A stretch of 9,003 bases of DNA from Thermoflexus sp. (GCA_017743605.1 JAGHYO010000082.1:1-9003), one strand, 5' to 3'; shown: positions 1 through 6,627, counted from the stretch's first letter. Notes: generated from the letters alone by a model not told the origin. Numbers and translations: made by a program.

Positions 1-497
1 CAGAAAAATCAATCCTGTAGGAGCGGCTTTCGCCGCGACCTTTGTATCCTTGAAGACAGAGGTTCGGTGCGAAAGCCCCTCCTAACAGAGGGATCGATAA
101 ATCGGTAGGAGCGGCTTCAGCCGCGACTTTGCTCTTTCGAAGACAGAGGTTCGGGGCGGAAGCCCCTCCTACAGAAAAATCAATTCCTGTAGGAGCGGCT
201 TTCACCGCGACCTTGCGGGATCGAAGAAGATGGGTATTGCAGATGGAAGAGCCTCCCCGCGGAGATGATGGGCGCCGCCATTAGGACAAGGGTTCGGCGC
301 AAAAGCCCCCCACGTAAGCCGAAATTCATTTCGGCCTCCTTGCGGTAGGAGCGGCTTTCGCCGCGACCCCGCGTCATCGAATGAGGAGGTTCGGGGCTGA
401 AGCCCCTCCTACAGAAAAATCAATCCTGTAGGAGCGGCTTCAGCCGCGACCTTGTTTCATCGAAGACAGAGGTCCGGGGCTAAAGCCCCTCCTATAC
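1..497. repeat. Array of five REP/BIME-like paired-hairpin repeats
   Basis: Five units lie at about 15-88, 104-174, 186-313, 344-414 and 425-497. The first bases (CAGAAAAATCAATCC) match the linker between units at 171-187 and 411-425, so a further unit probably lies to the left. Each unit has a left half containing GGAGCGGCTTCAGCCGC (or a TTTCG/TTTCA loop variant) and a right half containing GGGGCTGAAGCCCCTCC, about 30 bp apart and in opposite orientation. Both halves fold into short hairpins: GCGGCT/AGCCGC on the left and GGGGCT/AGCCCC on the right. The spacer often carries GAAGACAGAGGT. Unit 3 is longer because of about 55 extra bases. This architecture matches REP/BIME elements, which RAYT transposases mobilise in other bacteria; none is seen here. 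The array ends 13 bp past the stop of the minus-strand nitrilase-like gene, so it could act in its 3' UTR as an RNA stabiliser or attenuator (inference). Confidence 0.9.
180..329 (-). CDS. Candidate 49-residue small ORF inside repeat unit 3
   Basis: Speculative. The extra segment of repeat unit 3, read on the minus strand, has a textbook Shine-Dalgarno AAGGAGG five bases before an ATG at 329. The ORF encodes basic residues followed by a hydrophobic stretch (TLVLMAAPIISAGRLF, residues 13-28), then a tail (about residue 39 on, IPQGRGESRSYRN) translated from the repeat sequence itself. The ATG lies at the tip of a perfect palindrome (318-325 with 328-335), which could hide the start. I recognise no family. 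The C-terminal portion being repeat-derived argues against an old gene; the strong ribosome site and the basic-then-hydrophobic order argue mildly for a small membrane peptide. It may equally be chance. Confidence 0.15.
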   Translation of the reverse strand: MNFGLRGGLLRRTLVLMAAPIISAGRLFHLQYPSSSIPQGRGESRSYRN

Positions 498-509
498 AAA
501 CCTTTTCCG

Positions 510-2090
510 CTATCCTGCGTTGGAATCCGCCGAATCCATGGAGGGCATGGAAGGTCGGTGGAAGACGATGTGGGAGCCAGGGGCCATTTCCTTGTGGCGA
601 GTCAAGGGACGGAACAGGGAGACCAGAATCCCCTGCTCTCGGTCCGGCGGGCCGGTGGCCAGGGGCCATCCCAGCGGATCGAAGGCGGCGGCCGGGGCGC
701 TGGCCTCCCCCCACAGCGGGGACGCCCGCACCAGGAAAACCCGGTTCTCATCCGCTTGCGTCCGGGCGAGGAGATCATCAGTTGCGTGGCGAGCTGAGGG
801 GAACCAAAGCAGGAGCTCGGCGCCCTGTGCCATTAGGCCGCGGGCGATCTCCGGCGCCCAGATCTCCTCCGACCCCAGCACCCCGAGGCGACTCCATGGC
901 GTCTCCAGCGCCTGTGGCGGATCCCCCACGCGGTGGCGAGCGATCTCCTGCCCGCGGTCGATGAGGCAGATCCCCACGCGCCCTTCATCCACCAGGGGAG
1001 CGATCAGGCCACAGGCCAGCCGATCGCTGAGGGCCTGGAGGGCGTCCAGGATCACTGCCCGCTGATAGGCTGGAGCATGCTCCCATCCCTCCGGGATGCC
1101 GGGCAGGATCACGAGGGAGGCCCCCTGGCGGGTCAGGCGTCCGCCTAGCTCCTCCGCCCGCTGCAACCACGCCTTCGGATCCTCATAGGGCCTCAGCTGG
1201 AGGACGCCCACCCGAAGATACATCCGATCCGCCGGGATCGGCTCCCGGAGCTGCTGGGCCACCGGGAGCGCCTCCCCCGGTGCAGCCCACCACGGGATCT
1301 GTGCGGGGGCACGCGCGCGGGGACCAGGTGCCGCTGCCAGATCCACCTCCGCCAGCACGATCTCCTCGCGATCCGGGCTCCCCAGTGCGCGATAGGTGCC
1401 GTCCGGCCCCACCAGGCCACTCCGTCCGCAATAGAGGATGCTCTCGGCCTCCACTCCCACCTTGTTCGCCCAGGCGATCCAGAGGCCGTTCTCCAGGGCC
1501 CGGGCGGGCAGGAGATAAGTCACCTGGGGATTGGTCCGTGCCTCCAGGGCCCCTGCAGAGGTCACCAGGGCGGTGGCGTCCAGGATCGAGCGAGCGCCTT
1601 TCATGGCCAAGGCGCGGGGGATCTCCGGCATGCGGGCGTCCGCGCAGACCATTAAGCCCACCCGTCCAAAGGGTAGGTCGAACACTGGCAGGTCAGAGCC
1701 GGGGTCAAACCATTCCCGATCGAAATGCCAGAGGAAACGCTTGTCGTAGAAACCGAGGACCTGGCCCTGGGGATCCAGGAGGGCCAGGGAGTTACGCAGC
1801 CGCCCGGAAGGATGGGGGCGGACGAGGCCCACCGCCACATAGGCCCGGTGTTGGAGGGCCTTCTCCCCGAACAGATGGAGGACCTTCTCCAGCGGACGGG
1901 GTTGGGCGCGATGATAAACCTCCGACGAATGGAGATAGTAAGCAGGGTAAGTGCACTCCGGCAGCAGGACGAGGTCCGGCCGGTGGCGTCCGGCCTCCTC
2001 CACGCCCTGCAACGCCCGCTCCAGAGCCTCTTCCGCCCGCTCCAGGCCGAGGGCCTCTAGCTGCACACAGGCGATCCCGAGTCGCGACAT
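510..2090 (-). CDS. Two-domain nitrilase-superfamily (carbon-nitrogen hydrolase) protein, second domain catalytically dead
   Basis: A 526-residue cytosolic protein, about twice the usual nitrilase-superfamily length. The N-terminal domain (residues about 3-258) has the full Glu-Lys-Cys triad: LLPEC (E45), YDKRFLWHF (K117) and GLMVCADARMPE (C149). It should hydrolyse a non-peptide C-N bond (amide, carbamoyl or nitrile) through a thioester intermediate; the substrate is unknown. The C-terminal domain (about 292-495) aligns to the same fold but has LPG for LPE (G331), R/V at the lysine position (387/388) and GVLGSEEIWAPE with S407 at the cysteine. It looks like a pseudoenzyme half, perhaps mimicking the usual dimer partner. 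I chose ATG 2090 because GGGGGTG precedes it at good spacing; a GTG at 2096 lies within that ribosome site. The gene is transcribed away from the alpha/beta hydrolase gene and ends in TAG beside the repeat array. The family is very likely; the specific activity is not known. Confidence 0.92.
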   Translation of the reverse strand: MSRLGIACVQLEALGLERAEEALERALQGVEEAGRHRPDLVLLPECTYPAYYLHSSEVYHRAQPRPLEKVLHLFGEKALQHRAYVAVGLVRPHPSGRLRNSLALLDPQGQVLGFYDKRFLWHFDREWFDPGSDLPVFDLPFGRVGLMVCADARMPEIPRALAMKGARSILDATALVTSAGALEARTNPQVTYLLPARALENGLWIAWANKVGVEAESILYCGRSGLVGPDGTYRALGSPDREEIVLAEVDLAAAPGPRARAPAQIPWWAAPGEALPVAQQLREPIPADRMYLRVGVLQLRPYEDPKAWLQRAEELGGRLTRQGASLVILPGIPEGWEHAPAYQRAVILDALQALSDRLACGLIAPLVDEGRVGICLIDRGQEIARHRVGDPPQALETPWSRLGVLGSEEIWAPEIARGLMAQGAELLLWFPSARHATDDLLARTQADENRVFLVRASPLWGEASAPAAAFDPLGWPLATGPPDREQGILVSLFRPLTRHKEMAPGSHIVFHRPSMPSMDSADSNAG

Positions 2091-2230
2091 TTTCACCCCC
2101 TGGTATGTCTTCTATTGATTCGATTCCCCGTCAGCCCCCGGGCTCATAACGTAGCATTCAAACAACGACCTGAGCTTCCCAAATTCTCTCTGGCACCCGA
2201 ACCCGAAGAGGCAAGGCGGGAATAGTTGGC

Positions 2231-2260
2231 TTCCGGGGACAGCGATGGATGTGCTACCAT
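2231..2260 (+). promoter_or_regulatory. Candidate extended -10 promoter for the alpha/beta hydrolase
   Basis: TGCTACCAT at 2252-2260 fits the extended -10 form TGnTAnnnT. A poor -35 (TTCCGG, 2231-2236) lies 18 bp upstream. The start of transcription would be near 2267, giving a leader of about 66 nt before ATG 2333. This is the best candidate in the divergent gap, but the weak -35 keeps confidence low. Confidence 0.3.
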
Positions 2261-2275
2261 ACGCTCAATAAACTG

Positions 2276-2290
2276 AGGCCTAAGAGGCCT
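2276..2290. repeat. Tandem AGGCCT palindromes in the leader of the alpha/beta hydrolase
   Basis: Two copies of the six-base palindrome AGGCCT, at 2276-2281 and 2285-2290, are separated by AAG. They can form a short RNA hairpin or serve as two half-sites for a DNA-binding protein. They sit just downstream of the candidate promoter, where a bound repressor would block transcription. Such short palindromes are easily formed by chance. Confidence 0.25.
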
Positions 2291-2332
2291 ATGAAGGCGA
2301 GCGCCATGAGGTGGCTGCGCAAAGGAGAGGCC

Positions 2333-3133
2333 ATGGATTTGGGTCTTTACCGGCGTGAGGTGGCCGTCTCCCTCTCCCCTCGCGTTCGCCTCTCCGTGAT
2401 CGACGTGCATCCCGAGCATCCCCGGCGCACGCTGGTTTTCATCCACGGCGTTGGGGGTCAGGCGCGACAGTGGAAGTACCAGGTGGAAGCCTTCGGGCTG
2501 CATCATCGGGTCATCGCTCCCGATCTGCGGGGCCATGGCTTTTCGGACAAGCCCCGAAGCGTCTATGATATGGAGGAGCTGCTGTCCGATCTGGAAACCC
2601 TTCTTCTCCAGCTAGAGGTAGACCCTCCGTTGGTTTTGATCGGTCATTCTTTCGGCGGAGCGATTGCCACCGAATACGCCCTCCGTCATCCGGAGCAGGT
2701 GGACCGCTTGATTCTGATCTCCACGCCGGGCGAGTTTCGGCTGCACCCGATCTACCGGTTTCTGTTCCATCTCCCTCTCCCTCTTCTGCGCGCGGCGGAA
2801 CCTTTTGTCCGGCCGTGGTTTCACGCGCCTGCGCATGTGGCGCGGGCACTTTATATGCGCGCCGTCTCTCGGTGGGTGGGATGGCCTCGCTTCCGCAATC
2901 TAACCCAGCCGGCCTTAATCATCCGAGGCCATCGGGATATGGTGTTCGAGCGCCCTCGGTTCGAGGAGGTGGCCCGGGCCATCCCACAGGGGGAGGATCT
3001 CAACGTAGGCGCCTCCCGGCATACGGTGATGATCGAGCGCTATGAGGCAGTGAACCGGGCCATCGGCCGCTTCCTGGAGGATCGCCCGACCTGCTCCTGG
3101 CAGGAACCCTCCCCGGCCACGATTTCCCCATGA
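2333..3133 (+). CDS. Alpha/beta-hydrolase fold protein
   Basis: A 266-residue single-domain hydrolase of normal length for the family (esterase, lactonase, C-C hydrolase or dehalogenase-like enzymes). The oxyanion-hole motif HGVGG is at residues 38-42, the strand-4 motif DLRGHGFSDKP at 64-74, the nucleophile elbow GHSFGG at 104-109 (Ser106), the likely catalytic acid at Asp202 (RGHRDMVF) and the catalytic base at His230 (GASRHTVMIE). A lid region lies at about 135-185. There is no signal peptide, so it should be cytosolic. I chose ATG 2333 because AAAGGAGAGG precedes it at ideal spacing; the frame stays open to ATG 2249, but those upstream residues are not family-like and lack a ribosome site. 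It is divergent from the nitrilase-like gene, which may share control. The substrate cannot be told from sequence. Confidence 0.93.
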   Translation: MDLGLYRREVAVSLSPRVRLSVIDVHPEHPRRTLVFIHGVGGQARQWKYQVEAFGLHHRVIAPDLRGHGFSDKPRSVYDMEELLSDLETLLLQLEVDPPLVLIGHSFGGAIATEYALRHPEQVDRLILISTPGEFRLHPIYRFLFHLPLPLLRAAEPFVRPWFHAPAHVARALYMRAVSRWVGWPRFRNLTQPALIIRGHRDMVFERPRFEEVARAIPQGEDLNVGASRHTVMIERYEAVNRAIGRFLEDRPTCSWQEPSPATISP

Positions 3134-3198
3134 AGCGCCTTCTGGCGTGAGCGGCTTGGGTTGGGGTTTTACGATAGGGGGGTCCCCCCACCGTCGCC

Positions 3199-3753
3199 AT
3201 CCCTCATATCCCCCTTCACGAGCTGTTGCGCTCCGCGGCGCGGGGCTCCCCCAACCATCATGCCATCTGTTTTAGGAACGCGCGTTACACCTGTCGGGAG
3301 GCGAATCGCCTTGCCCATGCCCTCCGCTCCCTGGGCCTGAACATAGGCGAGCAGGTCGCGATCCTCCTGCCCAACCTTCCCCAACTTATTATCGCTTTCC
3401 ATGGGACCCTGAAGGCTGCAGGGGTGGCGATGCTTGCCTCTAGGGGGAACAAGAAGGACCTGAAGCACCAGATTGCCGACGCGGAAGTCCGCGTGCGGAT
3501 CACGCCGACCACTCAAGCGGATCCGACGCGGAGGCTGCAGCGCGAGCTGGGCGTTCCCCATCTCCTCCCTATTGCCCCCGGGGCTACCTGTTCCCGATCC
3601 GGCGATTCGCCCGAAGGGTGTTCTTCGTCGATGAGTTCCCACAGACCTTCTTTGGGAAAGTCTTTTCGTCGGGAGCTGGCTCGGCGCCATGAGCAATGGC
3701 AACGAAAGAAAGCGGATCCTCGTGCTCCGTCGTGCGCTTTGTTTTCCTTTTAG
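3199..3753 (+). pseudogene. Acyl-CoA synthetase (AMP-binding) remnant, internally deleted and frameshifted
   Basis: From 3199 the frame reads IPHIPLHELLRSAARGSPN and continues through EANRLAHALRSLGL and EQVAILLPNLPQLIIAF to LQRELGVPHLL (about 3560), matching the N-terminal 130 residues of fatty-acyl-CoA ligases. Then homology jumps: about 3606-3660 in another frame reads RRVFFVDEFPQTFFGK and, after a shift at the TTTT run 3663-3666, FRRELARRHEQW. This is the C-terminal A10 motif with its catalytic Lys. About 350 central residues, including the ATP-binding P-loop and adenylation motifs, are missing. No proper start exists: TAG at 3175-3177 blocks the frame and only a TTG (3226) follows. An intact enzyme would have activated fatty or aromatic acids to CoA thioesters. 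The 175-residue frame that stays open is not expected to make a working protein. Confidence 0.85.
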
Positions 3754-3800
3754 CCAGGCTATGGAAGGCCGGTCCAGACGATCCCGCAGATCTTGAATCC

Positions 3801-5225
3801 TTACACCCGGACCACAAGGGTCTTCCAGTCGCCGTAGAAATCCAGGGCGCTCCAGCCTTGCTCCTTCGGCCCGTATCCAGAGTCCTTCACCCCGCCGAAC
3901 GGGGCCTGGTATTCTATACCCGCCGTGGGCTGGTTCACGTGAACGATCCCCGCTTCTACACCGTTCAGGAAGGCCTCGGCCACATCCAGGCGGCGGGTGG
4001 CGATGGAAGCGGAGAGGCCATAGCGGGTGGCGTTAGCAATGGCGATGGCTTCCCGAAGATCTGAGGCCGGATGGAGGGTGACCACCGGGCCGAAGATCTC
4101 CTCCTGGGCGATGGGGGCCGACGGGGGAACTCCTTCCAGAACCGTCGGTTGATAAAAGTAGCCGGGATCTACGGGCTGGCCACCGATCAGGATCCGTCCT
4201 CCGTCTTCTAAACCCCGCTTCACCCAGCGCTGCACGTTCTCCCGGGCTGCCGCGTCGATCAGCGGGCCCACCCGCGTGGCCTCATCCAAAGGATCGCCCA
4301 CTTTCAGCCGGCGGGTGGCCTCCAGGAGCGCGTCCCGGAACTCCTCGTAGATCTTTATGTGAACGATGATGCGACTGGTGGCGGTGCATTTCTGGCCTGC
4401 GTAAAAGAACGCCCCCTCGGCAGCCAGCCGGGCCGCCTCCGCCAGGTCCGCGTCCTCCCAGACCACGAAGGGGTTCTTCCCCCCCAGCTCCAGCTGGAGG
4501 CGGACCGGTCGATGGGCCAGCATCGCCTTGAGGCGGAGCCCGGCTTCCACGGAGCCTGTGAAGGAGACCGCGCGGACCTCCTCGGCCTCGGCCAGGGCCT
4601 CTCCGAACGGCGCCCCAGGCCCGATCACCAGGTTCAACACCGCTGGAGGCAAACCGGCTGCCTCAAGGGCGCGGGCAAGATGAAACGCCCCGCATGGCCC
4701 GAGGGTGGACGGCTTCAGCACCACCGTGTTGCCCAGCAAGAGGGCTGGGGCGAGCTTCCAGGCCGGGATGGCGATGGGGAAATTCCAGGGTGTGATCAGG
4801 GCGACCACGCCCAGAGGGACCCGCCGAGCCCTTAGCTCCGTCGCCGGTCGGGCCGAGGCCAGCAGGAAGCCCTGGGGCTGCCAGGCCCATGCGGCGTAAT
4901 ACTCGAAGATCTCGGCAGCCCGGCAGACCTCGGCCCGCGCCTCAAAGATCGGCTTCCCCACTTCCACCGAGAGGTCGCGGGCGATCGTCTCCAGATGCTC
5001 ATACAGAAAGCGGGCGGCGCGCTGGAGGATCCGGGCGCGCTCGATCGGGGGAGTCTGGCGCCACCGCGGGAACGCAGCCGCCGCCGCTCGGAGCGCGGCC
5101 ATGGCCTCCGGCTTCCCGGACAGGGGATATTCGGCCACCACCTCTTCTGGCCGGGAAGGGTTCTTCCGCACGTAGGTCCGCTCAGGGGGTTGCCATCGGC
5201 CGGCGATGAGATTCCCGATGGGCAT
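3801..5225 (-). CDS. NAD(P)-dependent aldehyde dehydrogenase
   Basis: A 474-residue full-length aldehyde dehydrogenase oxidising an aldehyde to a carboxylate in the cytosol. All key residues are present: Asn148 in TPWNFP, Lys171 in VLKPS (cofactor), FTGS at 222-225, general base Glu246 in LELGGKNP, nucleophile Cys280 in GQKCTA and Glu376 in EEIFGP. The C-terminal block (HVNQPTAGI ... APFGGVKDSGYGPKEQG, 429-457) resembles the 2-oxoglutarate-semialdehyde (2,5-dioxovalerate) dehydrogenase group, which would suggest sugar-acid or hydroxyproline breakdown; that substrate call is tentative. The start ATG has GGAGG seven bases upstream. It lies 31 bp after the cupin stop on the same strand, so both probably share one mRNA. 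It converges with the broken acyl-CoA synthetase; the 47-bp gap shows no strong terminator. Confidence 0.95.
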   Translation of the reverse strand: MPIGNLIAGRWQPPERTYVRKNPSRPEEVVAEYPLSGKPEAMAALRAAAAAFPRWRQTPPIERARILQRAARFLYEHLETIARDLSVEVGKPIFEARAEVCRAAEIFEYYAAWAWQPQGFLLASARPATELRARRVPLGVVALITPWNFPIAIPAWKLAPALLLGNTVVLKPSTLGPCGAFHLARALEAAGLPPAVLNLVIGPGAPFGEALAEAEEVRAVSFTGSVEAGLRLKAMLAHRPVRLQLELGGKNPFVVWEDADLAEAARLAAEGAFFYAGQKCTATSRIIVHIKIYEEFRDALLEATRRLKVGDPLDEATRVGPLIDAAARENVQRWVKRGLEDGGRILIGGQPVDPGYFYQPTVLEGVPPSAPIAQEEIFGPVVTLHPASDLREAIAIANATRYGLSASIATRRLDVAEAFLNGVEAGIVHVNQPTAGIEYQAPFGGVKDSGYGPKEQGWSALDFYGDWKTLVVRV

Positions 5226-5256
5226 GGGCTCGCCTCCGGCGAAAGGATATAGGCCC

Positions 5257-5667
5257 TCACTCTAGGATCTCATAGGGGCTGGGGGTGGGCCACTGGGGGA
5301 GAAGCCCCATCAGCATGATGCCTGCCACCACACACAGGCGCACCGGCTCCGTCCCTGTGTTGAACACGCGATGGGCAGTGTTCTCGCGATTGTAGATGGC
5401 ATCCCCCGCCTCGAACTCGTAACGCTCTCCTTCCGATTCGATGTAACCCCTGCCCTGGAGGACGAAGTAGACCTCCTCGCAGTTGTGTCGGTGCAGAGGC
5501 GTGTGCACGCCGGGATCGATCTCCACGATCCCCATAATCAACGTCTTGGTGGGGAATCCCGTCTCCGGATAAATCACTTTCCAGTCCCGAACGCCAGGCA
5601 TGCGCTCCATGGGAGCGCCGCTCAAGAACTCCGAGGGCTTGATCACCACACGACGTGATCCTCCCAT
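5257..5667 (-). CDS. Small single-domain cupin
   Basis: A 136-residue protein with one beta-barrel cupin domain. Motif 1 fits the consensus exactly: G53, H59, H61, E65 and G72 within GVHTPLHRHNCEEVYFVLQG. Motif 2 (GDAIYNRENTAHRVFN, 88-103) supplies His99. These four residues should bind a metal such as Fe, Mn or Zn. Small cupins of this type act as isomerases, dioxygenases, lyases or sugar-acid-binding proteins; which one applies here is unknown. I chose ATG 5667 because GGGAGGTG lies just upstream; the frame is open to 5790 but the extra 41 residues look like translated leader. It is the first gene of the operon with the aldehyde dehydrogenase, which suggests a role in producing or handling that enzyme's substrate (inference). 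Confidence 0.9.
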   Translation of the reverse strand: MGGSRRVVIKPSEFLSGAPMERMPGVRDWKVIYPETGFPTKTLIMGIVEIDPGVHTPLHRHNCEEVYFVLQGRGYIESEGERYEFEAGDAIYNRENTAHRVFNTGTEPVRLCVVAGIMLMGLLPQWPTPSPYEILE

Positions 5668-5706
5668 TAGGCCACCTCCCGGAAAGTTAGAGGAGAAACA
5701 ATTCCC

Positions 5707-5734
5707 TGAATACGCATAGTATTGCATCAAGCAA
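5707..5734 (-). promoter_or_regulatory. Candidate sigma-70 promoter of the cupin-aldehyde dehydrogenase operon
   Basis: On the minus strand TTGCTT (5734-5729) and TATTCA (5712-5707) are separated by 16 bp. Transcription would start near 5700, about 33 nt before the cupin ATG, leaving room for the observed ribosome site. Each hexamer has about four matches to consensus, so this is plausible rather than strong. Confidence 0.3.
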
Positions 5735-5783
5735 GCAGATGGCAAGAGGCCGAGGAGCATTGATTCGGATCGACCGTGAGGCA

Positions 5784-5800
5784 AGATCACCGAGTGATCT
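5784..5800. promoter_or_regulatory. Perfect inverted repeat upstream of the cupin operon, possible operator
   Basis: AGATCAC and GTGATCT face each other around CGA, giving 7-bp perfect arms. The site is about 50 bp upstream of the candidate -35 box and 117 bp before the cupin ATG. Position and symmetry suit a dimeric activator or repressor, for example of GntR or IclR type, though no regulator gene is in the window. There is no run of T beside it, so it is unlikely to be a terminator. Confidence 0.3.
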
Positions 5801-6098
5801 CACCACTTACTTTGCTAATGGGGCATACAACTACATAAAAGCCGACACAACAGCGATTCGGGAAGGCTCTAACCAGCCCACCCCGAGGCGATAAGAGATA
5901 GACCTGAAGCCAGGGAACAAACCTTGAGCAGACGACCAGGGAGCGCAAGATCTGTATCTGCAGCCATGCGGCCCCTCTTCCGCTGTGAGCATGAGCATCG
6001 GGCGGCAGGCCTTCCGGCGAAGCGCAAGGCAGCGTGGAAACCACCCGGATCCCGCAAACTCAAAGGCGATCCCCAAGGGGAGGCTTGACCTGTCCCTG
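5801..6098. other. Non-coding stretch without recognisable features
   Basis: About 300 bp between the operator-like repeat and the creatininase remnant. Minus-strand frames of 60-85 codons and the first part of a plus-strand frame (5985 on) are open, but their translations look random and lack ribosome sites. A purine-rich AAGGGGAGG at 6075-6083 lies 15 bases before the GTG that begins creatininase homology and may be the old ribosome site, somewhat far. Confidence 0.5.
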
Positions 6099-6293
6099 GT
6101 GCGCTACGAAGATCTGAATGGAGGAGAGGAGGCGCGTCAGACCCTGACGGCGCGCTGGCTGGCCATCCTAACCATCGACGCCCTCAAGGCCCACGGCCCG
6201 CATCTCCCGGGGAGCACCGACAACCTGCTGGCCCAGGCCGTTGCGGAACGGGTAGCCGAACAGGTCGAAGGCGTGTTGATGCCCCTCCTCTGA
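6099..6293 (+). pseudogene. Creatininase-family amidohydrolase, N-terminal remnant
   Basis: From GTG 6099 the 64 codons read VRYEDLN ... LKAHGPHLPGSTDNLLAQAVAERV ... MPLL and stop at TGA 6291-6293. This is the N-terminal quarter of the creatininase (creatinine amidohydrolase / formamide hydrolase) family, normally about 240-260 residues. The family motif E-x-H-G-P-H-L-P-x-x-T-D supplies three metal ligands (Glu34, His36 and Asp45 in the Pseudomonas enzyme). Here they fall at Lys30, His32 and Asp41 with identical spacing, so the Glu ligand is lost, consistent with one G-to-A change. The usual following PPLPYG block is absent in all frames nearby, so the gene is truncated as well. An intact enzyme would hydrolyse a cyclic amide or formamide with two metal ions. 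Family identity is firm; any activity is improbable. Confidence 0.8.
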
Positions 6294-6627
6294 TCTTCTG
6301 CGCCCCGGTCTGGATCTGGACCGGCGGCCAGACCAGGGTCTTCCCGGCCAGCTCCCCCAGCGGGAGCAGCGCCTGGACCATCATGCTGACCTCGGCAAAG
6401 AGGATGAGCGGCCCGATGGCCGTCTTGAGGGTCCCCGAAATTGTCCATCCGACCCGCTCCCGGAGCAGGAGGAAGTCCGGCGGGGCAATCAGTCCCAAGG
6501 GTAGTGCTCGAATTGTGACGGATGATGCGAGTTCCAGGTTGTCGGTCACCTCAAACCATTGCGCCGCCCAATCGCGCCCATCCAGCGACCGGGAAAAAGA
6601 CAAACTCTTGCAAACATAACAGGCCAA
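6294..6627 (-). CDS. Unrecognised open frame, possibly a gene fragment
   Basis: The minus-strand frame opens at 6627 (TTG) and runs across the creatininase remnant to 6184. The part before that overlap (about 110 residues) looks more protein-like than its surroundings: FSRSLDGRDWAAQWFEV, then alternating hydrophobic residues, then an APLILFAEV-like hydrophobic patch and LLPLGELAGKTLVWPPV. The pattern suggests beta strands with a Trp- and Pro-rich end. There is no ribosome site at 6627, and the frame reads into the creatininase sequence, so this is at most a fragment joined end-to-end with that remnant in opposite orientation. I do not recognise a family. It could also be chance coding in high-GC DNA. 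Confidence 0.22.

Noticed and set aside
1..497. CRISPR array
   Set aside because: Repeats are internally palindromic pairs with conserved linkers and variable short spacers inside them, not identical direct repeats separated by unique 30-40 bp spacers.
1280..2149. 289-codon plus-strand open frame opposite the nitrilase gene
   Set aside because: The translation is Pro/Arg/Gly-rich without motifs, the typical antisense shadow of a high-GC gene; the minus-strand frame has the full catalytic motifs.
2249..2332. Longer N-terminus for the alpha/beta hydrolase (ATG 2249, 2291 or 2306)
   Set aside because: No ribosome site precedes those ATGs and the extra residues are not family-like; ATG 2333 has AAGGAGAGG at ideal spacing.
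3136..3170. Rho-independent terminator after the alpha/beta hydrolase
   Set aside because: Only a 4-bp stem (CGCC/GGCG) forms, and the TTTT run is about 20 bases away.
3177..3189. GGGGGGTCCCCCC palindrome as a hairpin or operator
   Set aside because: With one central base it cannot form a hairpin loop at full length, and no promoter is next to it; it probably reflects homopolymer runs near the decayed gene.
3226..3753. Intact 175-residue protein
   Set aside because: It is the two ends of an acyl-CoA synthetase joined out of frame, starting at TTG and lacking all central motifs.
5668..5790. 41-residue N-terminal extension of the cupin (possible signal sequence)
   Set aside because: A good ribosome site lies directly before ATG 5667 and inside the would-be extension; the extension covers the candidate promoter.
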